Source of the DNA: PRO6 sp035565775
GTDB taxonomy: Bacteria > Pseudomonadota > Alphaproteobacteria > Rhizobiales > Xanthobacteraceae
Reading direction: 5' to 3'
Length of the DNA: 64,000 nt
Assembly (NCBI GenBank): GCA_035565775.1
Contig: DATMRW010000013.1
Coordinates: forward strand, 1 to 64,000
This document shows, in pieces, positions 52,571-61,156 of the stretch (positions are counted from its first letter, which is position 1; the number at the start of each line of letters is the position of its first letter). Under the pieces are notes generated by a model. That model searched no databases. It was not told where the DNA came from and was given only the letters and a program-made list of their open reading frames with translations. The translations under genes and the position numbers were made by a program.

Positions 52571-53713
52571 ATGACTGATCGTATCCGTGAATTTCTCCGT
52601 GCCCGCCGTGACGAGGGTCGCGACACCGAGCCGTGCCTCGTGGTCGATCTCGATGTCGTGCGCGACAACTACCAGAGCTTCGCCAAGGCGCTGCCGGACA
52701 GCCGCGTGTTCTACGCCGTCAAGGCGAACCCGGCGCCGGAGGTGCTGACGCTGCTCGCCTCGATGGGCTCGTGCTTCGACACCGCGACCGTGCCGGAAAT
52801 CGAGATGGCGCTGGCCGCGGGCGCGACGCCGGACCGGATCTCCTATGGCAACACGATCAAGAAGGAACGCGATATCGCGCGCGCCTATGCGCTCGGCATC
52901 CGTCTCTTCGCGGTCGATTCCACCGCCGAGGTCGAAAAGGTCGCGCGGGCCGCTCCGGGGGCCAAGGTTTTCTGCCGCATCCTGTACGATTGTGCCGGCG
53001 CCGAGTGGCCGCTGTCGCGCAAGTTCGGCTGCGATCCGGAAATGGCGGTCGAGGTGCTCGACCTCGCCAAGCGGCTTGGCCTCGAGGCGCACGGCATCTC
53101 GTTCCATGTCGGCTCGCAGCAGCGCAAGGTGAAGGCGTGGGACCGCGCGCTGGCGATGGCCGCGTCGGTGTTCCGTGATTGCGCGGAGCGCGGCATCAAC
53201 CTTTCGATGGTCAATCTCGGCGGCGGTTTTCCGACCCGCTACCTCAAGGATGTGCCGCCGGTGGTGCAGTATGGCCGCGGAATATTCCGCGCGCTGCGCA
53301 AGCACTTCGGCAACCAGATCCCTGAGACGATCATCGAGCCGGGTCGTGGCATGGTCGGCAATGCCGGCATGATCGAGACCGAAGTCGTTCTGATCTCGAA
53401 GAAGAGCGACGAGGACGAGATGCGCTGGGTCTATCTCGACATCGGCAAGTTCGGCGGTCTCGCCGAGACGATGGGCGAGTCGATCCGCTACCCGATCCGC
53501 ACGCCGCATGACGGCGCGGAGATGACGCCCTGCGTGCTCGCCGGCCCGACCTGCGACTCTGCGGACGTCCTCTACGAGAAGGTGCCGTATCCGCTTCCGG
53601 TGACGCTCGAGATCGGCGACAAGCTGCTGATCGAAGGCACCGGTGCCTATACGTCGACCTATTCGTCGGTGGCGTTCAACGGCATCCCGCCGCTGCGGAC
53701 CTACCACATCTAA
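52571..53713 (+). CDS. Ornithine decarboxylase (fold III, lysine/ornithine type)
   Basis: A 380-residue PLP-dependent decarboxylase of the eukaryotic-like alanine-racemase fold. The PLP Lys is in FYAVKANP (about residue 56), with HVGSQQ, GGGFP, EPGRGM (phosphate and ring contacts) and the active-site Cys in GPTCDSAD near the C-terminus contributed across the dimer. It makes putrescine from ornithine, and some members also use lysine. ATG 52571 follows the speF-type leader. Homospermidine synthase at 56085 uses its product. Complete and of normal length. Confidence 0.93.
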   Translation: MTDRIREFLRARRDEGRDTEPCLVVDLDVVRDNYQSFAKALPDSRVFYAVKANPAPEVLTLLASMGSCFDTATVPEIEMALAAGATPDRISYGNTIKKERDIARAYALGIRLFAVDSTAEVEKVARAAPGAKVFCRILYDCAGAEWPLSRKFGCDPEMAVEVLDLAKRLGLEAHGISFHVGSQQRKVKAWDRALAMAASVFRDCAERGINLSMVNLGGGFPTRYLKDVPPVVQYGRGIFRALRKHFGNQIPETIIEPGRGMVGNAGMIETEVVLISKKSDEDEMRWVYLDIGKFGGLAETMGESIRYPIRTPHDGAEMTPCVLAGPTCDSADVLYEKVPYPLPVTLEIGDKLLIEGTGAYTSTYSSVAFNGIPPLRTYHI

Positions 53714-53754
53714 GTTGCGTCGCCGCCCTTCGGCGGAGCGACCTTGCACCAAGG

Positions 53755-53777
53755 GGAGCCGAACACGTTTCGGCTCC
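53755..53777 (+). terminator. Hairpin between ornithine decarboxylase and GNAT genes
   Basis: A 9-bp stem (53755-53763 with 53769-53777) and 5-base loop in the 129-base gap, followed by TGTTCGC and not a T-run. A smaller CCGCC-CTTC-GGCGG stem precedes it near 53723-53736. It may attenuate or protect the decarboxylase mRNA end; full termination is uncertain since the GNAT gene has no obvious promoter. Confidence 0.45.
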
Positions 53778-53842
53778 TGTTCGCTCATCCCGTTCAGATC
53801 AGTTGCTCAACGCTCCACGGCTGGAGCGGGGGACGGTGCGCC

Positions 53843-54454
53843 ATGACCGATCTCGTCACGACCTCTCATTCGTCCGCAACCGCGAAGGCGCATGCCGCGC
53901 CGGCGTCGGCGCCTGTCGTGCTGCGTGCTGAACGCGCCAGCGATGTCGCTGCGCGCGAAGCGCTGCTCGACATTTGCTTCGGCGCGAACCGCCACGCGCG
54001 GACCTGCCAGCGGCTGCGTGACGGCCGCCGCCCGGCGGAAGGGCTTGCCTTCAGCGCGACGCGGCGCGGCCGTCTGATCGGCACGCTGCGGCTGTGGAAC
54101 GTCAGCGCGGGCGAAGTGCCGGCGCTGATGCTGGGCCCGCTCGCGGTCGATCCGTCGTGCCGCGAGCTCGGCCTTGGCGGCGCGCTGATGACTCATGCGC
54201 TCAAGGTCGCGGCGAAGCGCGGGCACGGCGCCGTCGTCCTGCTTGGCGATGCGCCTTACTATGCGCGCTTCGGCTTCTCCGCCGCGAAGGCGAGCGGGCT
54301 CTATCTGCCGGGACCGTTCGAGCGTGAACGGCTGCTCGGTCTTGAGCTGCGCGAAGAAAGTCTTGCGCAGGCACGTGGCCTGATCATTGCGTCCGGTGTG
54401 CGCGACATCGCGCAGCCTGGTCGCGAGGCGCAGCAGGCGATCGTCGCTGCGTAA
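53843..54454 (+). CDS. GNAT family N-acetyltransferase
   Basis: A 203-residue GNAT protein with the acetyl-CoA-binding motif A in LGPLAVDPSCRELGLGGALM (about residues 97-116; the R/Q-x-x-G-x-G/A signature) and the later VVLLGDAPYYARFGF segment of YhbS-type enzymes. A ~25-residue Ala-rich leader precedes the domain. It probably acetylates an amine; its place between ornithine decarboxylase and homospermidine synthase genes hints at a polyamine, as with SpeG-like enzymes, but it is not a clear SpeG. ATG 53843 is preferred over an upstream frame extension. Confidence 0.85.
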   Translation: MTDLVTTSHSSATAKAHAAPASAPVVLRAERASDVAAREALLDICFGANRHARTCQRLRDGRRPAEGLAFSATRRGRLIGTLRLWNVSAGEVPALMLGPLAVDPSCRELGLGGALMTHALKVAAKRGHGAVVLLGDAPYYARFGFSAAKASGLYLPGPFERERLLGLELREESLAQARGLIIASGVRDIAQPGREAQQAIVAA

Positions 54455-54918
54455 AAATCGTCTGGCCTTTCGATCTGCGTGACAGCGGTGCAATGCCCTG
54501 CGCCGCTGTCGCATGTTGCGAGCGGCCGGAATCATCGATCTGTCATGAACGAAACGGACGCTCGGGCATTTTTTCTTGCGTCGTGCAGGAGAGATTGTCG
54601 AAACCTGTCAGGCAGACGAGGCAATGGGGCGGGCCGCGTTGCTGCGACGCAAGGCCCGGAAAAATCAGGCAGCGCCCGCCGATATTGACTTTTTTGAAAA
54701 CGGACTTAGTTTTACTTCATGTCGACTGTGCAGAAAGACCGTCTTTTTCTTCGCGCAGGTCACCTTCACAAAGGAAGGTAGCCCCGGCGGGCACGCGTTC
54801 GCGCCGTCCGGGGTCAGTTGTAGTTCCTTTCCCTTCAATTCAAGTTTTACTTGGCCTGGGGTTCAAACCCGGGATCGTTACGGCACAATGTGTCGGCAGC
54901 TACTGGTGAGGCACGTTT
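54455..54918. other. Intergenic region with hairpins upstream of the Rnk-like pair
   Basis: 464 bases. A 12-bp stem (54481-54492 with 54499-54510, one wobble, 6-base loop) lies 27 bases after the GNAT stop and may be a terminator without T-tail. A second GC-rich hairpin at about 54782-54812 (CCCCGG...CCGGGG) precedes the Rnk-like start by 107 bases. Open frames across the region (for example 54493-54909) look unlike proteins. A promoter for the Rnk-like pair is likely in the AT-rich stretch 54685-54720. Confidence 0.45.
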
Positions 54919-55410
54919 ATGGTTTCGGAAGCCGTTCCTCCGATCTGTGTTCCTGCAAGCGATGTCGATCGCTTGCGGCAACTCGCGCTGGACGCGCTGA
55001 AGGATGCCGACCCCGTCGGGCGTTTTCTGCTGTCCGAGTTGGACAGAGCGAATGTCGTGGCCTCGTCGCAGACGCCGTCCGACATCGTGCGGATTGACCA
55101 TTGGGTGACTTTTCGCGAGGATCGTGAAGGCCCGGCGCAAAGCCGTGTGCTGACGTTCCCCGAGAACTGTCACAATCAGGCGATCCACCTGTCGGTGGCG
55201 TCGCCGATCGGCGCGGCGGTGCTCGGCCTGCACTCGGGCGCATCGATGCACTATGTCGATGACAATGGTGTTACACGGCTGGCGATCGTCGAGGATCTTT
55301 CGCCGCCGCCGGGAATTTCTTTCTTCAGGCCGGCCAATGCCAGGCCGGTTGTCCGCAAGCCCGACTTCGATCCTTCGCCTGATCCCGACCCCGGCCCCTC
55401 TGCAGCCTGA
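54919..55410 (+). CDS. Rnk/GreA-C-like protein 1 (nucleoside diphosphate kinase regulator type)
   Basis: A 163-residue protein. Residues ~13-45 form a helical segment of a short Rnk-type coiled coil (DVDRLRQLALDALKDADPVG), and residues ~60-140 match the GreA/GreB C-terminal FKBP-like domain, with SPIGAAVLGLHSGA being its hallmark. The last ~25 residues are Pro/Asp-rich. Rnk-like proteins bind RNA polymerase without Gre cleavage activity. A paralogue starts at the stop codon of this gene (TGATG). The function in this cluster is unknown; control of transcription is inferred. Confidence 0.82.
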   Translation: MVSEAVPPICVPASDVDRLRQLALDALKDADPVGRFLLSELDRANVVASSQTPSDIVRIDHWVTFREDREGPAQSRVLTFPENCHNQAIHLSVASPIGAAVLGLHSGASMHYVDDNGVTRLAIVEDLSPPPGISFFRPANARPVVRKPDFDPSPDPDPGPSAA

Positions 55411-55829
55411 TGGTGATAGCTATGGTCAATTCTCTCGATACTAAACTTCCGCCGATCTCCATGAATCCGGCAGACATCGATCGGCTGCGCAAGCTCGCGG
55501 ATGCAGCGGCGAACAAATATCCGGAAACATCGGAATTTCTGGCGCGCGAAATCGATCGGGCGGCGGTTCTTCCCGAGGCCGCGCCGACGGTCGGCATCGT
55601 CACGATGGACTGCAGCGTCGCCTTCCGCGACGAGAGCAGCAAGCAGACGCGCACCGTCACGCTCGTCTATCCCGAGGATGCCAATGTCGACGCCGGCAAG
55701 ATCTCGGTCCTGACGCCGATCGGCGCCGCCCTGATCGGCCTGTCGGAAGGGCAGACGATCGAGTTTCAGGGCCCGTCCGGCGGCTGGCGCGCGCTGACCG
55801 TACTTTCGGTGAAAGCTGCCGACGCATAA
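55410..55829 (+). CDS. Rnk/GreA-C-like protein 2
   Basis: A 139-residue paralogue of the preceding gene product. The helical start (MNPADIDRLRKLADAAANK) and the GreA-C domain with SPIGAAL-type motif (VLTPIGAALIGLSEGQ) are conserved; the Pro-rich tail is absent. ATG 55410 overlaps the upstream stop; ATG 55422 is an alternative. Having two different Rnk-like proteins in tandem is noteworthy. It may form heterodimers or bind RNA polymerase; no experiment is implied. A 255-base gap follows before homospermidine synthase. Confidence 0.85.
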   Translation: MVIAMVNSLDTKLPPISMNPADIDRLRKLADAAANKYPETSEFLAREIDRAAVLPEAAPTVGIVTMDCSVAFRDESSKQTRTVTLVYPEDANVDAGKISVLTPIGAALIGLSEGQTIEFQGPSGGWRALTVLSVKAADA

Positions 55830-56084
55830 GGTCCGCGAAATCCATCGATTTCTCTGACGCGCCGTGCGATGCGAAATCCGCCTTGCACGGCGCTTTCATG
55901 CCCGCTATTGCCTCCCGCAGACGGCGTGTTTTCTTTGCGCCGAAATGTCTCTAAGACACTCTCCATCTTCGATCCTTTGTGAAAACCGTGGCGGCGCAAA
56001 TCCGCGTCTGTCCATTTGTCGAGGTCATTCGGCTCGCGATTCCGCGGCGCCCCGTTTCTTTCTCGTCTCCTGGAGTTTTTGTTG

Positions 56085-57512
56085 ATGTCCACCTCTAAGA
56101 TTCATGCGCGAATTGACGGACCGCTCGTCATGATCGGTTTTGGATCAATCGGTAAGGGTCTCCTGCCGTTGATCGAGCGCCACTTCGAGTTTGATAAGTC
56201 TCGCTTCGTGATCATTGACCCGAACGCCGATGACACGCTCGCGAAAAAGCATGGGGTGCGGTTCATCCGCGAGGCGGTCACCAAGGAGAACTACGCGGAG
56301 TTGCTCAAGCCGCTGCTGACCGCCGGCGGCGGGCAGGGCATGTGCGTCAACGTCTCGGTCGACACCTCGTCGGTCGAACTGATGGATTTCTGCCGCGGCA
56401 TCGACGTGTTCTATGTCGACACCGTCGTCGAGCCGTGGCTCGGTTTCTATTTCGACAAGGATGCGGGGCCGGAAGCGCGCACCAACTACGCGCTGCGCGA
56501 GACCCTGCTCGAGGCCAAGCGCCGGGCGGTCGGCGGCACGACCTCGGTGTCCACCTGCGGCGCCAACCCCGGCATGGTGTCGTGGTTCGTCAAGCAGGCG
56601 CTGGTCAACCTCGCCACCGATCTGAAAATCGACTTCAAGGAGCCGACCAGCCGCGAGGAGTGGGCCCGCCTTGCCCAGACCCTCGGCATCAAGGGCATTC
56701 ACATCGCCGAGCGCGACACCCAGCGCGCGAAGACCCCGAAGCCGTTGAACGTGTTCGTCAACACCTGGTCGGTTGAGGGTTTTGTGTCCGAAAGCCTGCA
56801 GCCGTCGGAAATCGGCTGGGGGACCAACGAGAAGTGGATGCCGGAGAACGCCCGCACCCACGCGGCGGGCTGCGGCGCGGCGATCTATCTGCTGCAGCCG
56901 GGCGGCCAGACCCAGGTGCGTTCGTGGTGCCCGACGCCGGGGCCGCAGCACGCGTTCCTCGTCACCCACAACGAGTCGATCTCGATCGCCGACTACTTTA
57001 CGGTGCGCGACGGCGACAAGGTGGTCTACCGCCCGACCTGCCACTACGCCTACCACCCGACCAATGATGCGGTGGTGTCGCTGCACGAGATGTTCGGCGC
57101 GGCCGGCCAAATGCAGCCGGACTGGCACATTCTGGAGGAAGACGAGATCGTTGACGGCATCGACGAGCTTGGCGTCCTGCTCTACGGCCATGCCAAGAAC
57201 GCCTACTGGTTCGGCTCGCAGCTCTCGATCGAGGAAACCCGCCGGGTGGCGCCCTATCAGAGCGCGACCGGCCTGCAGGTCACCTCGGCGGTGGTCGCCG
57301 GCATGGTCTGGGCGATCGAGAATCCGAAGGCCGGCATCGTCGAGGCCGACGAGGTCGATTATCGCCGCTGCCTCGAAATTCAGGAGCCCTATCTCGGCGG
57401 CCTGAAGGGCTACTACACCGACTGGACGCCGCTCACCGGCCGTCCCGGCCTGTTCCCCGAGGACATCGACACCAGCGATCCGTGGCAGTTCCGCAATACG
57501 CTGGTGCGGTGA
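56085..57512 (+). CDS. hss: Homospermidine synthase
   Basis: A 475-residue NAD-dependent homospermidine synthase that joins two putrescines (or putrescine with spermidine) into sym-homospermidine, the characteristic polyamine of many Bradyrhizobiaceae. The N-terminal Rossmann motif GFGSIGKGLLP, the saccharopine-dehydrogenase-like fold, and the TSVSTCGANPGMVSWFVKQ stretch fit the family. ATG 56085 has GGAG 9 bases upstream and begins the usual MSTSKIHAR N-terminus; upstream in-frame codons are not coding. The terminator at 57534-57565 closes the gene. Confidence 0.95.
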   Translation: MSTSKIHARIDGPLVMIGFGSIGKGLLPLIERHFEFDKSRFVIIDPNADDTLAKKHGVRFIREAVTKENYAELLKPLLTAGGGQGMCVNVSVDTSSVELMDFCRGIDVFYVDTVVEPWLGFYFDKDAGPEARTNYALRETLLEAKRRAVGGTTSVSTCGANPGMVSWFVKQALVNLATDLKIDFKEPTSREEWARLAQTLGIKGIHIAERDTQRAKTPKPLNVFVNTWSVEGFVSESLQPSEIGWGTNEKWMPENARTHAAGCGAAIYLLQPGGQTQVRSWCPTPGPQHAFLVTHNESISIADYFTVRDGDKVVYRPTCHYAYHPTNDAVVSLHEMFGAAGQMQPDWHILEEDEIVDGIDELGVLLYGHAKNAYWFGSQLSIEETRRVAPYQSATGLQVTSAVVAGMVWAIENPKAGIVEADEVDYRRCLEIQEPYLGGLKGYYTDWTPLTGRPGLFPEDIDTSDPWQFRNTLVR

Positions 57513-57533
57513 GTTTTGCTCAATAAGAAACGG

Positions 57534-57565
57534 CGGCCGGGGATTTTCCCCGGCCGTTGTTTTTT
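57534..57565 (+). terminator. Rho-independent terminator of homospermidine synthase
   Basis: A perfect 9-bp GC stem (57534-57542 with 57548-57556), loop ATTTT, and tail TTGTTTTTT, 21 bases after the stop codon. It is the best-formed plus-strand terminator in the window and separates the polyamine cluster from the convergent RND adaptor gene. Confidence 0.92.
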
Positions 57566-57569
57566 GGCG

Positions 57570-58511
57570 CTATTTTTGGCTGTCGTTCGGTGAGGCCTGC
57601 CCGGTCGTGACGGCGCGGACGAAATCGCCTTCGCGCAGGGCCGCGCCGGAGCGCGCGACCACGACATCGCCTTCCTTGATGCCGGAGCGGATCTCGACCT
57701 GCCCGCCCGCCAGCAGGCCGACGGTCACTTGCCGCGTCTCCACGCGCTCGTTGCGGACGACCTGAACGATCGTCGCGCCATCGCTATAGAGCACCGCCGT
57801 CAGCGGCACGGACAGGCCGCAGCTCTCGCTCATCTTGACGGTTGCGCTGGCGGCGGCATTGGCGAGCAGGCGCTTCGATGCGTCGAGGGCAATGGTGACA
57901 CGGCCGAGCTGGGTGTTGGGTTCGACGGTCGCCGCCACCTGACGGACCTTGCCGGAAATATCGCCGGCACCCGCGACGCGGACCGTCGCGGCCTGATCGG
58001 CCTTGAGCTTGAGCATGTCCTCGGCGGTGGCCTGCCCGACCATGTCGAACGCGCCGCCCGCGATGATCTTGAACAACGGATCGGACCGCAGGGAGGTGGT
58101 CATGCCGATGAGGGCCGTCGAGGCGCTGATGACGCCCGCCGCAGGCGCGGTCAGCGGCGTGGCGCCGCCGTTCGGATCACGCAGCGTCGCCAGTGTCTGC
58201 CCGGCGGTCACCTGATCGCCGGCGTCGACCAGCACGTCGACGACCTTCAGCCCGTCGCGCGGCGGCATCACCGGCACCTCGTCGCGCGGGACCAGCACGC
58301 CGAAAATCTGGACGCTGCTGGCGAAGCAGGTCCGTGCGGCGCGCAGCACCGTGACGGCCTGCCCGCGCCCCGCGGCCGGTTCCTTGGCGCCGTCGCCGGA
58401 TTGTGCGTGCGCCGGAACGACGGGCACGGCGGCGACCAGTGCCAGCGCCAGCGGAGCGGCGAGTGCAGCCCGCGAGCGGCGGTCATGTCCTGCGCCTTGC
58501 GTGATCGGCAT
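57570..58511 (-). CDS. Periplasmic adaptor (membrane fusion) protein of an RND/HlyD-type efflux system
   Basis: A 313-residue exported adaptor. Signal peptide residues ~1-37 (ending AHA-QS), then the barrel-sandwich with PRDGLKVVDVLVDAGDQV and TAPAAGVISA lipoyl halves, a beta-barrel, and the membrane-proximal domain (GLLAGGQVEIRSGIKEGDVVV). The helical hairpin between the lipoyl halves is very short, as in some RND adaptors that do not reach a TolC duct. No transporter gene is adjacent; the RND pump at 61838 is 3.3 kb away across the cyclase and Crp genes. It appears complete and follows the cyclase gene by 80 bases on the same strand. Confidence 0.85.
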   Translation of the reverse strand: MPITQGAGHDRRSRAALAAPLALALVAAVPVVPAHAQSGDGAKEPAAGRGQAVTVLRAARTCFASSVQIFGVLVPRDEVPVMPPRDGLKVVDVLVDAGDQVTAGQTLATLRDPNGGATPLTAPAAGVISASTALIGMTTSLRSDPLFKIIAGGAFDMVGQATAEDMLKLKADQAATVRVAGAGDISGKVRQVAATVEPNTQLGRVTIALDASKRLLANAAASATVKMSESCGLSVPLTAVLYSDGATIVQVVRNERVETRQVTVGLLAGGQVEIRSGIKEGDVVVARSGAALREGDFVRAVTTGQASPNDSQK

Positions 58512-58591
58512 GAGGGGTCCTGTCGTCGCTGTGGCGGGTCAGAATGGGGCAGCGCCGACATCTTCGCAACAGCCACCGTTGCGAGCGGCGG

Positions 58592-61021
58592 TCAGGCTGG
58601 GGACGCCGGCCGGGAGCCCTCGTCGGCGAAGGTGCCGGGGGCGTCGTCGCGCCAGCCCAGCACCTCCATCGCCGGAACCGGGCGGGCAAACCCCTTCAGC
58701 GCAAGCGGCTCGACGGCCCGGGCCACGACGGAGCCCGCGACCTCGCCATAGACCCGCTGGCTGACGATGATCTGCCCGGCCTCGGCCTCGTCGCACAGCC
58801 GCGAGGCCAGATTGGTGACGCTGCCGACAGCGGCGTATTCGAGACGGCGATCGAATCCGATCTGGCCGATCGTGGCGTAGCCGAGCGCGATGCCGACTCC
58901 GAACCCGAGGCTGTGGCCGCGATTGCGCCAGCGCGCCGTCAGCGCCGCCATGCTGTCGCGCATCGCGACCGCCATCCGCACCGCGCGTTCGACGTGATCG
59001 GGCAGCGCCAGGGGGGCGTTGAACATCACCATGACGCCGTCGCCGGCGTAGCGGTCGAGCGTGCCCTCGAAGCGGAAGATCAGTTCGCCGAGCGCGCGGT
59101 GATACTCGCGCAGAATGTTCATCACCTCCTCCGGCTCGGAATTTTCCGTGAAGGCTGTGAAGCCGCGCAGATCGCAGAACACCACGGTGACTTCGCGGCG
59201 CTGGTTGGCGAGCAGCGCGTCATGGCCATCGGAGGAGGCGATGAGCTGGGCGACCTGCGGCGCGAGGAAGCGCTCCAGCCTGCGGATGCGCTCGATTTCG
59301 GAGAGCTGCAGCGCGACGCGGCCTTCCAGCGACTTGTTCCAGTCGCGCAGCTTGTCGGTCTGCTCCTGCAGCCGGTCGGCCTGGGTCTTGACGATGACAT
59401 TGGCGCGGGCGAGCTCGTTGCCCTTCTGCTCGACCTCGTGGAACAGCCGCGCATTGCGCATCGCCAGCGACGCCTGATGGGCGAAGGTCCGCATCAGGCC
59501 GAGCACGTTTTCGGGATAGGAGCCGCCGGCCTTGCGCATCAAGACGAGTGCGCCGAGCGTGCCCGACTGATCGCTGAGCGGCACCACCAGCATCGCCTGA
59601 AAGCCGCTTGCGAGAGCGCGCGCGATCTCCGGCTCGCCGGCATGGGCGGCAAGATCGCCGAGCATCAGGGGCGCGTCGCGCTTTGCCGCCTCATGCAGGA
59701 GGCGGGCCGGGAAGCTTCCCGCGAGCGCCGCCGCCGCGCCCTTCGCCTCGATCAGCGAGAAGCTTGCAGTCGCCGGATCGAAGTCATGGATCAGCACGGC
59801 ATCGGCATCGGTGATCGCGAGCGCGCTGGTCGCGATCGTGCCGAGCACCGCGCCGAGATCGAGCGAGGAGGCAACCGCGCGGCCGACCTCCTCGAGCGTC
59901 CGAAGTTCGTTGACGGACTGTGCAAGGTCGTGCGTGCGCTCCTCGACCTTCGTTTCGAGGCGGGTGTAAGATTCCTGGAGCTGCGCCGCCATGCCGTTGA
60001 ACTGCCCGGCGAGGTCTTCCAGTTCATCGCCGGTATTCACGCTGATGCGGCCGGAGAAGTCGCCCGCGCCGAGGCGGTGCGCGCCCGCGCTCAAGGCGCG
60101 GATCGGCCCGAGCATGTGCCGCGCCAGCAGCGTTGCGGCGATGGTTGCGACGAGAAGCCCGAAGGCCATCAGCATGGCGAGCCGGAGCAGCAGGTGCTGG
60201 ATCGGGCGAAGCGCCTCGCTCAATGGCTGTTCGGCGAACACGGTCCAGCGGCTGTCGTTCGGTACCTCGCTGGATGCGACCAGCACCGAGCTGCCGTCGG
60301 GCTGCTGGCCCTGCGCGAGCGGTGCGGCGCCGGCGAGGACGGCCGCGACCTGCGGCAGCCGGGCGAGATCCGCGCCGAGCCTTGCGGCCTTGTCGGAGCT
60401 TGCGATCAGCCGCCCCTTGCCGTCGACCACGACGGTGCGGCCGGTGCGGCCGGCCTGTCCGTCCTGAACCCAGTTCGGGAGCATCGCCAGATTGATCTGC
60501 GCGACGCTGACGCCAGCGCCGCGGCCGGAATGGGCCATGGCGATGGCGAGGATCGGTTGGCCGTTCTGAAACGTCACCGGTGCGTGCCAGGTGCCCTTGG
60601 CAAGGGCCTGCGTGAAGCGCGGATCGTGCGAGAGGTCCGCACCGCTGCCGATCGTCGCGGCCTGCGGTGTCACCACGAGCTGCTCGCGGCCCTCGCCATC
60701 GATCAGCGTCACCTGCTGTACGGCGGGCAACTGCCGCATCAAAAGCGCATAGTCGGCGCGGCGCTCCTCCAGCGTGGTGACGCTGGCGCGCGTAACCCAG
60801 CCGATCTGGCGCTGGGTGTCGCCGAGACCCTGGGCGATCCGGCGGGCGGCCGCCTCCGCCTTGTCGGCGAGTGCGCCGACCAGATTGGCCTTGGTCTGCT
60901 GATAGATGATCCAGGTTTCGAGCGCGGCATTGACGGAAAGGACGAACAGCACCAGCCCGACCAAAGCCAGGACGTACTTTCCGAACAGGCTGCTCCGTCT
61001 TTTGCGCGCGCCGCTGGTCAT
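58592..61021 (-). CDS. Membrane sensor adenylate/guanylate cyclase (Cache-HAMP-GAF-CYCc)
   Basis: An 809-residue signalling enzyme. Order: N-terminal membrane segment (about 14-36), periplasmic Cache-like sensor (about 40-275), second membrane segment (about 278-300), HAMP (about 300-350, LSAGAHRLGAGDFSGRI), GAF (about 375-520), a coiled coil (about 525-590) and a class III cyclase domain (about 600-790). The metal-binding Asp pair is in VVFCDLRGFTAF and YAGDGVMVMF; AVGSVTNLASRL is the transition-state loop. It probably makes cAMP in response to an extracellular ligand. ATG 61021. It is divergent from a Crp/Fnr gene 135 bases away, suggesting a local cAMP circuit. Confidence 0.92.
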   Translation of the reverse strand: MTSGARKRRSSLFGKYVLALVGLVLFVLSVNAALETWIIYQQTKANLVGALADKAEAAARRIAQGLGDTQRQIGWVTRASVTTLEERRADYALLMRQLPAVQQVTLIDGEGREQLVVTPQAATIGSGADLSHDPRFTQALAKGTWHAPVTFQNGQPILAIAMAHSGRGAGVSVAQINLAMLPNWVQDGQAGRTGRTVVVDGKGRLIASSDKAARLGADLARLPQVAAVLAGAAPLAQGQQPDGSSVLVASSEVPNDSRWTVFAEQPLSEALRPIQHLLLRLAMLMAFGLLVATIAATLLARHMLGPIRALSAGAHRLGAGDFSGRISVNTGDELEDLAGQFNGMAAQLQESYTRLETKVEERTHDLAQSVNELRTLEEVGRAVASSLDLGAVLGTIATSALAITDADAVLIHDFDPATASFSLIEAKGAAAALAGSFPARLLHEAAKRDAPLMLGDLAAHAGEPEIARALASGFQAMLVVPLSDQSGTLGALVLMRKAGGSYPENVLGLMRTFAHQASLAMRNARLFHEVEQKGNELARANVIVKTQADRLQEQTDKLRDWNKSLEGRVALQLSEIERIRRLERFLAPQVAQLIASSDGHDALLANQRREVTVVFCDLRGFTAFTENSEPEEVMNILREYHRALGELIFRFEGTLDRYAGDGVMVMFNAPLALPDHVERAVRMAVAMRDSMAALTARWRNRGHSLGFGVGIALGYATIGQIGFDRRLEYAAVGSVTNLASRLCDEAEAGQIIVSQRVYGEVAGSVVARAVEPLALKGFARPVPAMEVLGWRDDAPGTFADEGSRPASPA

Positions 61022-61156
61022 CGAGGCTCAGGTCCGTGATCCTTGCGCACTCTGCCATATACGGGTTGCAGCCTGAACCGGATTTAGCAAAAGTGTGCTC
61101 CTTCGCAGCAGTTTCGACGGTCAGCCCATCCACTGCCTTGCACGACAGGTGGTCAC

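Noticed and set aside
54855..54875. T-arm-like sequence (TGGGGTTCAAACCCGG) resembling a tRNA 3' end
   Set aside because: The loop does not fit TTCRANN with a 5-bp stem on both sides, and no acceptor or anticodon arm lies nearby.
54493..54909. 138-codon frame between GNAT and Rnk-like genes
   Set aside because: Overlaps hairpins and AT-rich promoter-like sequence and has no protein-like composition or start signal.
58544..61039. Plus-strand frame of 831 codons opposite the adenylate cyclase
   Set aside because: Shadow of the cyclase gene; composition biased to Arg, Ala, Glu and His, with no fold-like features.
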